Of a DNA stretch of 62,542 nt, positions 38,136 to 48,600 are shown in pieces. Each line of letters begins with the position of its first letter. Positions within the stretch are counted from its first letter, which is position 1. The DNA lies in contig JAHWIP010000035.1 of the NCBI GenBank assembly GCA_019322375.1, positions 1 through 62,542 on the forward strand, read 5' to 3'. Made by a program: the position numbers and the translations under genes. This stretch comes from Candidatus Woesearchaeota archaeon. Its GTDB lineage: Archaea > Nanobdellota > Nanobdellia > Woesearchaeales > SM23-78. A model generated the notes under the pieces. It did no database searches. It was not told the DNA's origin and saw only the letters and a program-made list of their open reading frames with translations.

Positions 38136-40943
38136 TCAAGTATATAAATGTTTCGCTTCAACAGTTTTTTTTATCTCCTCAGACAGGGTGTTCATCTCAA
38201 GGTTAGCCTTTAACCTGTCTTTTAACCTTAAATTAATGCGATTATAAAAAAGAAGAGCAAGAGAATACTGCTCATAAGCAGCCCTAATATCATTGCGCTC
38301 CAGCCCTTCATAAGCTCTTTGGATAAAAACAAAAAGGGTGTCTAAGCCTGATTTTGAATCAGAAACCATTGTTTTTTCATTAAAAATAAGAGCAGATTTT
38401 TTCCCTGGAATCTTTGCCTTTTCCAATGCCTCTTTTTCCTGCTTGTCTATCCTTGTCATAATTTCCTTTTCATAGCCATGCTCTGTTTTTAAAAAGATAA
38501 AATAATAGATTAAAAGACCAATCAGGATTATAATCCCAAGCGGTATCAAAACAAATTTTGTTAATGCGAACTCTTTATCCTCGCCAGCAACAGCTTCACC
38601 AGTAATCTGGCTTGATGAAGTTAGGTTTTCCTCTGAAAGAGTGTTTAGAAATTCGTCAATATCATAGAGCAGGATTGTCTTTATTGTCTGCAGTTGGTTC
38701 AGGTCTTTTTTATTAAATGTTGTGTATTTTATTTCAGAGTTTTCTAAGTCCCTTAAAAACCAAAGCGCGCCAATGGCATTGAGCTCTGCAGGGGTGTTTC
38801 TGAAGGTTATTTCTGATATCTTAATAACATCTTTAGGAATAATCTCCTGGATAAGCACACCCTCCAGCCCCTCGGGTAAGAGGATTGTTTCTCTTATTAA
38901 AGTTATTCTCTCATCCTCTTTGTACTCATATTCTATTTCATAGCTTATTATTTCCTGGAGAATTCTTATTTCTTCTTGTAGCTTCTTTGTTCTTGTGTAA
39001 TACTCTGTTTTTTGCTCTTTTGTTAAGGCTTTATTCTTAAAATACTCCTCGATTGCTCTTTGTAACAAGTTTTCCTCAGTTACTTGTTCGTTTTGTATCT
39101 TGTTTCTTACTCTCACTTCCTTTATTATGTCTTTTTCATATTCTTCTATTTTTGCATCTATTATCTCTGCTTTTGTGTCTAACTCTTCTTTTGACAGCTT
39201 GGTCTCACGATAGGTTTTGAGTTCTCCAATAAGGGTCCTTATCTGGCTCTTAATTTCCCTCAGCTTGCTCACAAGTTCTTGTTCATTAATTATGTGTAAT
39301 AAATCTGAGTCTGTTGTTGCTTCCAGTTCTGCAATCTTTACTTCAAGGTCCTGCACTTTTCTTTCTAACTGATTTATTTTGTTGTTTATTATCAGTAGGA
39401 GTTCAGGCTCTTGTTTAAATCCTGGCGAAGCATTCTGGAACTCTGTCATTATAAATTTTTCTTCTGAAAGCAGGCCTTCATTACCTGCTTGGTCCACAGC
39501 ACTCAGTCTGTAGAAATAGCCTATTTTGTTGATAACATCTGCATCTTGATAAGGGTTCACCTCTGTTATGGTCTTAAAATCTGATTTATCTGTTTTCCCT
39601 GTGGTTGACCTGTAGATGTTAAAATGATGTGTTTTCTCTCCTTCATAGTCCCATGAAAGCTTTATTTTGTTATTCTCATTGAACAGTCTAAGTGATCTGG
39701 GCTCAGACGGGGGATTGGTGTCTACCAAGACTAGTTTCCCACTGGTAATCTCAGTGCCTGTCATTCCTTTTGCGTCTTTTCCCTGATACAAGAATTCTGC
39801 TGCATGTTCTCCTGAATTTTCAGGGATTATTAAGTAGCCCTCCCAGTTCTCTGAGCTTCCTTCAAGAGGTATGTTTATTTGTTTATTACTATACCTTAAT
39901 TTCAGGCTAGGTGCCTGGCTTAAGGGTTCTGATGCCAAAAGATTTACTTCATAGGTTCCTTGTCTTAATGCTTTATAGCTGCTGTTCCTGTGTATGTCTA
40001 TTGATATTGTTGGAGGGAAATTCAGCTCTATGTTGATTGTTATGGGCGGATCATTATAATTACCCAGCAGGTCCTTACAGCTTACATAGTAGGTGTTTAT
40101 TCCTTGTATCAAGGTTAGTGGTTGCTCATGAAGGGTTGCTCCTGTTGTTTGGAATTGGTTATACAGGCTATCATAATCCTGGTTGGTCTTATCCCACCTG
40201 CATGTTGCTATCTCATTGGTATTAAAGCTTAGAGTGATTTGTTCCTGGGTTAGGGTGCCTGTTGGTTTTATACCTGATATTCCTGGAGAACTTGTATCTA
40301 TTGTGAAGTTTATGGCTTGGCTTTGCCCTATGTTGTCTTCAAAATCTTTGCACCTCACATACAGGGTGTGTTCTCCATCCCCGAACATTCTGAGTTTGGT
40401 ATGCTCCTCTCCTTCTCCGCTTAGTCCAAAAGTCATTGAATCATAGCTAACATCTACTTCATCATATTTGCATGTACAGTTTTCATTTGTTATTGCTTTT
40501 AGTTCTATAAGATTGTAATCCAGAAGTCCTTGGGGCTGGGTTTCTATTATCTCTGGAGGTGTTGTGTCTTGAACTACAAAGATGTTAGTGTAGTTCTGAG
40601 TTTCATTTAATGAATCTGTTGCATATATCTTATAAGTGTTGGTTCCTTTGTTTAATGGCACCCAGGAATAGGCATAAACAGAGCCCTCGCCTTCCACGGT
40701 GTGGTTTTGCCCATCAAATTCTATGAATGCCTGTGCTATTGTAGTGTTGTTTGTGTTGCTTGTTATGTTAAGGGTTATTGTTTGTATTCCAGTGTATTCC
40801 AGGGGATTTGTTTGGCTTATCAGCTGTATCTGGGGCATTGCCCAGCTTATTTTTAATGTTAACAGGAGAGGGATTAGTAAAAGGATTATAAGAGTGATTA
40901 ATTCTTTTGTTCTCTTTTTGTTTTGTTTTGTTTTTTTAGTCAT
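38136..40943 (-). CDS. Ig/FN3 type I membrane protein with helical stalk and cytoplasmic tail
   Basis: 935 aa. Signal/anchor helix at about 15-35 (LITLIILLLIPLLLTLKISW). Four Ig-like domains (about 36-405) with VRCKD/VSCKD phrases, one FN3 domain (about 410-500; SEPRSLRLFNENNKIKLSWD), a coiled coil (about 515-660), a further alpha/beta domain, a membrane helix at about 797-820 (FVLIPLGIIILIGLLIYYFI) and a ~110-residue cytoplasmic helical region with TPR-like spacing (RAAYEQYSLALLFYNRINLR). Its last codons (KHLYT) also encode the promoter of the next gene. The architecture is analogous to the 3203-7093 protein. Confidence 0.85.
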   Translation of the reverse strand: MTKKTKQNKKRTKELITLIILLLIPLLLTLKISWAMPQIQLISQTNPLEYTGIQTITLNITSNTNNTTIAQAFIEFDGQNHTVEGEGSVYAYSWVPLNKGTNTYKIYATDSLNETQNYTNIFVVQDTTPPEIIETQPQGLLDYNLIELKAITNENCTCKYDEVDVSYDSMTFGLSGEGEEHTKLRMFGDGEHTLYVRCKDFEDNIGQSQAINFTIDTSSPGISGIKPTGTLTQEQITLSFNTNEIATCRWDKTNQDYDSLYNQFQTTGATLHEQPLTLIQGINTYYVSCKDLLGNYNDPPITINIELNFPPTISIDIHRNSSYKALRQGTYEVNLLASEPLSQAPSLKLRYSNKQINIPLEGSSENWEGYLIIPENSGEHAAEFLYQGKDAKGMTGTEITSGKLVLVDTNPPSEPRSLRLFNENNKIKLSWDYEGEKTHHFNIYRSTTGKTDKSDFKTITEVNPYQDADVINKIGYFYRLSAVDQAGNEGLLSEEKFIMTEFQNASPGFKQEPELLLIINNKINQLERKVQDLEVKIAELEATTDSDLLHIINEQELVSKLREIKSQIRTLIGELKTYRETKLSKEELDTKAEIIDAKIEEYEKDIIKEVRVRNKIQNEQVTEENLLQRAIEEYFKNKALTKEQKTEYYTRTKKLQEEIRILQEIISYEIEYEYKEDERITLIRETILLPEGLEGVLIQEIIPKDVIKISEITFRNTPAELNAIGALWFLRDLENSEIKYTTFNKKDLNQLQTIKTILLYDIDEFLNTLSEENLTSSSQITGEAVAGEDKEFALTKFVLIPLGIIILIGLLIYYFIFLKTEHGYEKEIMTRIDKQEKEALEKAKIPGKKSALIFNEKTMVSDSKSGLDTLFVFIQRAYEGLERNDIRAAYEQYSLALLFYNRINLRLKDRLKANLEMNTLSEEIKKTVEAKHLYT
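38139..38160 (-). promoter_or_regulatory. BRE/TATA promoter inside the upstream gene's last codons
   Basis: GAAGCGAAACATTTATATAC on the minus strand drives the family-2 gene starting at 38049, with an expected leader of about 70 bases. The sequence doubles as codons for the C-terminus of the 935-aa protein. Confidence 0.65.
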
Positions 40944-41008
40944 GTTTCTAATTAAGTTGTGGCGTTCTGAGGGTTTTTTCTAGCTTCATTGATTATGCCT
41001 GTGATGGG

Positions 41009-41164
41009 TTAGGGTTTAATCTTGGCTAGAACTCCTTTGTCTTTGTCTATCTCTTTGGCTATTGCTTTTGCGAGGTAGTCGTTTAAGGTCATGCCCTTCA
41101 GAACGCTGATAATTTTTGCCTTTGCATGCACATTCTTGTCTATTTTTATGTGGACTGCTTTCAT
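41009..41164 (-). CDS. Small ribbon-helix-helix-like protein
   Basis: 51 aa: MKAVHIKIDKNVHAKAKIIS, then VLKGMTLNDYLAKAIAKEID and a short tail. One strand (VHIKID) followed by two helices, with a turn at GMTLNDYL, is the Arc/CopG/MetJ ribbon-helix-helix layout of small DNA-binding repressors and antitoxins. GAGGTTGAT precedes the ATG. It sits 65 bases upstream of the 935-aa surface gene in the same direction and could regulate it. No toxin gene is adjacent, so an antitoxin role is unlikely. Confidence 0.7.
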   Translation of the reverse strand: MKAVHIKIDKNVHAKAKIISVLKGMTLNDYLAKAIAKEIDKDKGVLAKIKP

Positions 41165-41401
41165 TTATCAACCTCGCTTTATGGTTTTCAAGCTAGTTCT
41201 TGTTTATTATAAACCGCAAAGTTTAAATATTTTTCTATCTTTATATTAAAATATTTTACTTATTAAAGTAAGTTAATGGATTTTTAAGAGGAATATATGA
41301 TTTAGAAAGATTTATATAGAGTCAATGACGAGAAAATATAAGGAAAAACAGGATTAAAAAAGGATTAAATCATAAAAACAAAAAAAGACAGGTGGGTGGT
41401 T
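41165..41401. promoter_or_regulatory. Divergent promoter region
   Basis: A TATA-like ATATTTAAAC on the minus strand near 41222 serves the ribbon-helix-helix gene. AAAGATTTATATAG near 41305-41318 on the plus strand serves the gene at 41402. A small inverted repeat TTACTT/AAGTAA lies between them at about 41258-41273. No other gene is visible here. Confidence 0.45.
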
Positions 41402-42649
41402 TTGGACAGACAGGGTATTGGCAAATCAAGTGTTTTATTAACTATACTACTTGTGATAATGTTTTTCTTGCTCAGCTCAAATATGGCTGAAGCCACTGTA
41501 ATAGGAGCAAATAAAGGAATTGTTAATTTTAAGAACGTGCTAAAGAATGGCTATGCCCAAGAACTCGTAACTTTGACAACTGACACTGATTTTAATCTCA
41601 GCATTACATATAAAGTTGAAGGAGAAATTACTGACTGGGTAAGAATAGAGCCCCCTGACCAACCATTCTTTATTAAAAAAGACAATCCTTATACTGTGGC
41701 TGTCATAGTTGAGCCTCCAGAAGATGCAAAGAACCAGGAGTACTCAGGTTCTGTAAGATTTCTTACAGGCGCTCTTGCAGGACCAGGGGGCCAGTTTGGA
41801 ACAGCTGTTAGAGCTGCTATTAATATCCGCCTGGGAGCAGAGATTACTGGCCAGGAGATTGTAAGTTGTAGTGCAGCTGGTTTTCAGCTGGAAGATGTGG
41901 AAGAAGGATATCCATTGGAGTTCTATGCTGTTATAAACAATCAGGGTAATGTACGTTTAAAACCTGAGTTCATCTTAGAGTTTTGGAACCAGGATCAGTC
42001 TGAGTTGGTTGAGACTTTTCGTTTTACTGTTAATGAGAGCATCCTGCCAACAGTGCAGAAAAGAATATTTCACTCCTTAGAGCACGACCTGGACATAGGC
42101 CAGTACTGGGTTAAGATAAGCACGCCTATGTGCGGGGCTGCTGGATCTGATTTTTTAACAGCGAGTGTGATTGAACGAGGAGGTGTGAGTGATAAAGGAG
42201 AACTCATAAAGATTGAAAATGAACCCTGGGTGAAAGCAGGGGACATTGTTCCAATAGATGCGGTTTTCAGGAACACGGGCACAAGAGTTGTAAGCGCCAA
42301 GTTCAAGGGCACTATTAGCTCTGGTGATGAGATTTTCAAGATTATTGACACCGACCCCCTGGATGTTATACCTGGGGAAACTGTTAATCTAAGAACTTAT
42401 TTCAATCCTGTGCAAGAAGGACAGTACATGATAAAAGGCAGGGTGCTGTACAACAAGAAGCTGACCTTTGAGAAGGGTTCTGTGCTTAATGTTAACCCTT
42501 CTGGCGAACCGCCTGGTATTGGAAAAGCATTTGGCTGGAGCACTATCCTAATAATTTTGGCAGTTGTGATAATCATACTTATCATCCTTGTTGCAAGGAA
42601 AAGGAAACAGGTGTTGAGAAAAAGAACAAGACGCAGACCCAGATTTTAG
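41402..42649 (+). CDS. Single-pass membrane protein with secreted beta-sandwich domains
   Basis: 415 aa from a TTG with GGTGGGTGG just upstream; a GTG two codons earlier lies within that site. Signal peptide (VLLTILLVIMFFLLSSNMAEA), then three beta-sandwich domains: residues 30-145 (a COG1470/NEW3-like domain with YTVAVIVEPPEDA), about 150-260 and about 262-365 (PIDAVFRNTGTRVVSAKFKG). A membrane helix at about 378-400 (ILIILAVVIIILIILVA) and a short Arg/Lys-rich tail follow. It resembles archaeal proteins that escort or anchor surface and secretion components. It precedes the giant gene by 46 bases and may be its membrane anchor partner. Confidence 0.8.
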   Translation: MDRQGIGKSSVLLTILLVIMFFLLSSNMAEATVIGANKGIVNFKNVLKNGYAQELVTLTTDTDFNLSITYKVEGEITDWVRIEPPDQPFFIKKDNPYTVAVIVEPPEDAKNQEYSGSVRFLTGALAGPGGQFGTAVRAAINIRLGAEITGQEIVSCSAAGFQLEDVEEGYPLEFYAVINNQGNVRLKPEFILEFWNQDQSELVETFRFTVNESILPTVQKRIFHSLEHDLDIGQYWVKISTPMCGAAGSDFLTASVIERGGVSDKGELIKIENEPWVKAGDIVPIDAVFRNTGTRVVSAKFKGTISSGDEIFKIIDTDPLDVIPGETVNLRTYFNPVQEGQYMIKGRVLYNKKLTFEKGSVLNVNPSGEPPGIGKAFGWSTILIILAVVIIILIILVARKRKQVLRKRTRRRPRF

Positions 42650-42695
42650 GTTGTATGATTATTTAATTTAATTAATTATTTTTGGAGTGGTGTAG

Positions 42696-45600
42696 ATGCA
42701 TAAACAGGTGTTGATACTAAGCATTCTTATAACTATATTCCTAGCCTTGCATTCTATGATTATTACAGGCCAAACATCACTTCCTCCACTATCTACCGAT
42801 AAAAATGTTTATGAAGTTGAGGAGACTGTTGAGGTAAGTGTTAATATTGAACCGGAAGGGTATGCTCTCTACGAACTGGTTATCTCTGCAGTTAACAACA
42901 GCTATACTTACAAGGGGGATTATAATCCTGTCATGTTCTTCTATCCTACAGAAGAAGGTATCTACACCATTGCCCTGGTTGAGAAATCAACCAGGGCTAT
43001 TTTTTATTCTGTGTCCTTTGAGGTTATTCCAAGAGAAAGAAGTGGCATTCTTAGGATAGAAGGCGAGTTTACTGAAGAAGATATGCTGACAGAACCTATT
43101 TTAACAGAGCCAGCAATTGTAGTACAACCAACAGAACCTATTGAAGCAACAGCTTCTATCTCAACTGATAAAACAGAGTATATACAAGGAGAACCTGTGC
43201 GTGTATTCTTGAACTTAGATGGGCTTAGTGAGGAAAATATTAACTTATATCATTCATTCAATGGAATCTCACAAAGGTACATGGGTGATTTAAAATACAT
43301 TGTTTTTATACCTGAAGGAATAGGGCTTCATGAACTAATATTGGAAGATAAGAATGACAATCTTGTTTATGTTTATAGTTTTGAAGTCAAGCCAGGATTT
43401 GATGAAAAAATCATAAAAGTTCTTGACAGCAAGGGCTTTGAAGAAGACAGTGATGTCAAGGTTTATGATGAAGAACAAGGGTTTGCTTCTTTAGAAATAA
43501 CTCCCAGACCGAAAATTTTGAAAAAAATAAATCTAATGAAAGTAAAAGTTGGTTCTAATTTAAAGATGGGTGTTGAAGAAGTTGCTAAAGAAAAAATTAA
43601 TATTAAGCAAAGAAATGTTATAAAGGCCTTTGCTCTAGACCCATCGGGCTTGAATTTTACTAATGGAACAGCAACAGGTGTAGCTATTGGCAGCGAATTA
43701 TGGAAATGTAAAGATTGGGACTTTGCAACTCAACAATGCCTTGGAACTTGGCAGAAAATAATGGACTTAGTGCCTGGTAAGGAATATGAAATAATTATCA
43801 CGCCTGATGACCCTGGCTATGCAGAAACAGGTATTGCCAGCATTAATACTAAGAAACCAATTTATCATCCTAATGAAACAGCAGAAATAACTATTGTAGT
43901 GCTGGATACAGCAGGACATTTGGTTTCTGGCGCAGATGTTTATCTTAATATTACTGACCAAAACAATATTGTTTCTTCTTTTTCAACTTCAAACAATGAC
44001 ATTATCGAGACACAGCCAGGGATTTATAAAACGAATTTTTCAAATACAGCTTTAGAAGGCAATTATTCAATGGTTGTAAGAGCAATAGGAAGCAATGTTA
44101 ATAGCACCATGCTCTCATACTTTACTGTTAAATCATACTATGAGTTTGACATTATCAGGGATGTGCCTGTTACAACAGACCCTTGGCTTGGAGTGTTTGA
44201 TTCAAGCATTAGGATTATATCTTTCACTGGTGCCTTGAGTTTTAATTTCACAGAAGTTCTGCCAGCCAACTTCACTATTGGCAGTCATGGCGGTGCAAGG
44301 AGAACAGAGCAGAACGGAAAAATATATCTAACTTGGACTAATTTGAATAATAATTCTGTTGTTAGTTATTCTGCAAGGCCTCCCTTAGTCACTCCTGAGC
44401 TTTATGAACTTGGACCTTCATATATAAACTATTCATCAAGAATCTTTTATGAAGCAAGGTCTTGGTATTTAGCAGTTGACCCAACCACTTATTATGACCC
44501 TGATTCTAATGTTACTATTGGCTGGGATGAGGGTACAGGAACAGATGGGTTTGCTGAAATAGACAATGGAGTAAGACAGCCAGACACCACTGGAATAACA
44601 GCGGATTATGTGGCTGATTACACTCAAAACGCCGATGGTATTTCTGAGTTTGGATTTCCAGCTATCACTCAGACACCTTATAACATCACATTATGGGTTT
44701 ATACAGAAACAGAAAGTAGTTGTTTTTATACTTTTTACCTGCAGCAAAACGGAACAACAAGGTGCTCGCGCGCTATTGGTACTGGAACAACAGCTAATTG
44801 GTACTTTTGTAACTGGACTAATCCAACAGGAGATTTATCAAATTTAACAATAGAACTCAGTACTGTTTCTAAAGGCTCAGGAGCACATTCAACCTGCTAT
44901 GTTTATGAAGCCTATCTTGAAGTTGATTATAATAACCCTCCAAATGTTACCAGTCTTATTTATCCCCCCAATGGTGCTAATCTTTCATCAGGAACAAACA
45001 TTGATTTTAACTTCACTGTGACTGACCAAGAAACACCTATTGCTAACTGTACTTTATGGGGTAACTTTAGTGGAACATGGGCTGCCAACAAGACAGTTTA
45101 TAATGTTGCTAATAACACAGAGACAAACATAACCATTACTGTGCCTGATGGTAGTTATATCTGGAATATTAATTGTACTGATACATTTGGTGATTCTGAT
45201 GTGTATGAGACCAACTATAGCTTTAGGGTTGACACTATTTATCCAGCAATTAATTATTCAACAGGAACAGAAGAGAATGATACGTATTTTAACAGAAACT
45301 GGATATATGTGAATGTGAGTGTTAATGAAACTAATGAAAAAAATATTACTTTCAGATTATACAACACTAGCGGAGAAGTTAACATCACAACTTACACAAC
45401 ACCTGATTATGATATTAACTTTACTGACCTGAATTCTAATATGGAGTACTGGTACAATGTTACTGTGTGTGACCAGTTTGGCTGGTGCAATTCTACTGAA
45501 ACAAGAAAAATAACCCTTGATTCTGTTTATCCAACAATCAATTATTCTAGTGGAACAGAAGAGAATGATACTTACTTCAGCAGAACATGGATTTTTGTGA

Positions 45601-48600
45601 ATGTAACAGCCAATGATACAAACGAAAAAAACATAACCTTTAGGTTGTATAATACATCAGGTCCAGTCAATATAACAACCTACACAACCCCAGTAAGAGA
45701 AATAAACTTCACGAATTTATATCCTGACATGCAGTACTGGTACAATGTAACCATAAGAGATTTGGCAGGTAATGAGAACACAACTTTGACTTATAAGCTT
45801 ACTCTTGATAATACTTATCCTACTATTAATTATTCTACTGGTATAGAAGCCAATGATTCATATGTTAACAGGAACTGGATATATGTAAATGTTACAGCCA
45901 ATGATACTAATGAAAAAAATATTACTTTCAGATTGTATAATACATCAGGTCCAGTCAATATAACAACCTACACAACCCCAGTAAGAGAAATAAACTTCAC
46001 GAATTTATATCCTGACATGCAGTACTGGTACAATGTTACCATTATTGATGAGGTTGGGTTTTCAAATTCCACTGTTACTTACAAGATAACTTTGGACTCA
46101 ACATACCCCTGGATAAACCTGTCTGCACCTGATAATGACACTTTTATTAATTATGAACTTGTTGAGTTCAACTACACCCCTATTGATACTTCTCTTGATG
46201 CTTGTATATTATATGGAAACTTTACAGGAGCAGGTTTTGGTCCTAATGAAACAGAGAACAATCCTGTTAATGGAAGCATTAACACTTTTGGACCTTTGAA
46301 TCTTAGTGATGGCAGGTACATATGGAATGTCTGGTGTAATGATTCTGCTGCTAACTCTAATTTTAGTCAATATAATTATACTGTTAAGGTTGACACCCAA
46401 AGCCCTGTTATTAGTAATTGGAATACCAATGGCACTACTTTTTCAATCAATGAATATATCTGTCTTAATGTTAGTGTTACTGACAGCTTTGCAGGTGTGC
46501 ACACTGTTTATGCTGAGCTTGAAGACCCAAACACTGATGTTGAAAATGTTTCTTTGCTTGATGATGGCAGTGGATGTGATGCTGTTGGTGGGGATAATGT
46601 TTATTCAAAATCTTATTATCTTGAATTCGGTGGAAACTATACCTGGCTGAACACCCATGCAAATGATTCTGCAGGTAACTGGCAGCACAATGTTACTAAT
46701 CTGAAATGGAATGTTACAGCAGTTGGGAGCATGACTGTAGTCATGGTTTATCCTTCTTCTGATATTGAGATTAATGAGTCAGAATATAATTATGAATACC
46801 AGCAAACCTGTAATGTTAGTTGTGATGCAGGGGGTATTAATTGTGAGAATGTTACTTTGTTTGCTGAGTATAACCCGGATGTGTTTAAATACATAAACAC
46901 AACAACCACTGACTTAATTAATGATGAGGATAACTTTAGTTGTGGAGATCTGACTGCTGGAGGAGCTCCTTGCAGCCATACCTTTAATATAACCTCTGGC
47001 AGTGATTCTGGCAATAACACTTGGCTTATTAGATGCAGTGTGGTTTCTGATAATGTTGGTGCTTTTGTATCTTCAGAAGTAAACCTGACTATTAATGACC
47101 ATCCTTATGCTAATTTTACTTATCCAACAAATAATACTTGGCTTGTTGGTGTTGAGATGCTTAATGCCTCTGCAAGCTTTGATTCTGATGGAAGCATAAC
47201 TAATTATTTGTTTGAGTATGATAATAATACTGCTTTTAGTTCTTCAAGCACAATTTGTAATGGTGCGGATGTTAACTGCACTTGGAATACAAGCCAACAA
47301 GACCAGTGTGAAAACAACTCAATGTCATGCTACTTGCGGGTTACTGTTACTGATGATGATGGACTTACCAACAGCACATATATTGTTATTGGGTTTGACA
47401 CCCTAGGACCAACAGTAATCCTTTGTTTGCCAAGGAACTTTGAGAATATTAGCTCAGACTTATTTACAGTGAATGCCACTCCAACTGATAATGAATCAGG
47501 CGTGGACACAGTAATTTTTGAGTACAGACAGAACAACTCTGATACCTGGCACTTTGCATGTGATGATAATAGAAGCCCTATTTATGATTGCGAATGGAAC
47601 CTCACAAACCTAACTGATGGCAACACATATGAATTCAGGGCTTATGCAAATGATAGCAAAGGAAACATTGGAAACTATGATAATCATACAAATATAACAA
47701 TTGATAGAACAGGCCCTGTTATTTATCTTGAAAATCCTATTGATGGTGCTAATGTCACAAACAATACAGTAATTTTCTATTATAATGCTAGTGATGCAAC
47801 AAGCACTCTTGCTAATTGCTCTCTTGTGATTGATGGTAGCATTGTTAATACAACAGACAATCCTGCAGAGAATATCACTCTTAACTTTACTTATAATCTT
47901 AGTGATGGCTCATATAACTGGAGTGTTAACTGCACAGACCTGCTTGGTAATAAGAATAGTTCAGAGATAAGAGAAATAAATATTGACACTGCTGGTCCTG
48001 TTTCTGTTCTTGACAGACCGCCTAACTCAAGCTTTGTTACTGGTTCAAGCTATACTGTTAATGCCAGTGTTAGTGATTCTGGGCTTGCTGATGTTGACAG
48101 TGCCATATTTGAGTACAGACAGAATAGCACTGCTTCTTGGAACTTGATTTGCATAGATAACAGAAGCCCGATTTATGATTGCGAATGGGACACAACTGTT
48201 TTACCAGATGGAGATGAATATGAAGTAAGGGTGTATGCAAATGATACTTGGGGTAATGTTGGAGGCTTTGATGTGCATGTCAACATAACAATTGATAATA
48301 ATAATCCATCACTTACTTTGGTTTCTCCAGAGGATGATTATATTGATACTGATGGTGACCTGGTGTTTGTTTATCAAGTAACAGACATATCTCCTATTGC
48401 TAACTGCATCTTAATAATAAATGATGAGTTAAACCAGACTAATAATTCTGTTCAAAGAGGTATTAACCAGTACTTCTACTTATATGGCAGAGAGGATGGG
48501 ACTCAACTTAACTGGAGCATTAACTGCACAGACCAGGTTGGCTTGATTAATGCCAGTGAAACCAGGAACATAACTGTTAGTATTAGTGCTGATATGAATC

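Noticed and set aside
41009..41164. Antitoxin of a toxin-antitoxin pair
   Set aside because: No toxin-like gene lies on either side; the neighbours are surface protein genes.
45240..46100. Near-identical repeats as a diversity-generating retroelement or CRISPR
   Set aside because: There is no reverse transcriptase or template/variable adenine pattern, and the repeats are coding at a 288-base period without spacers.
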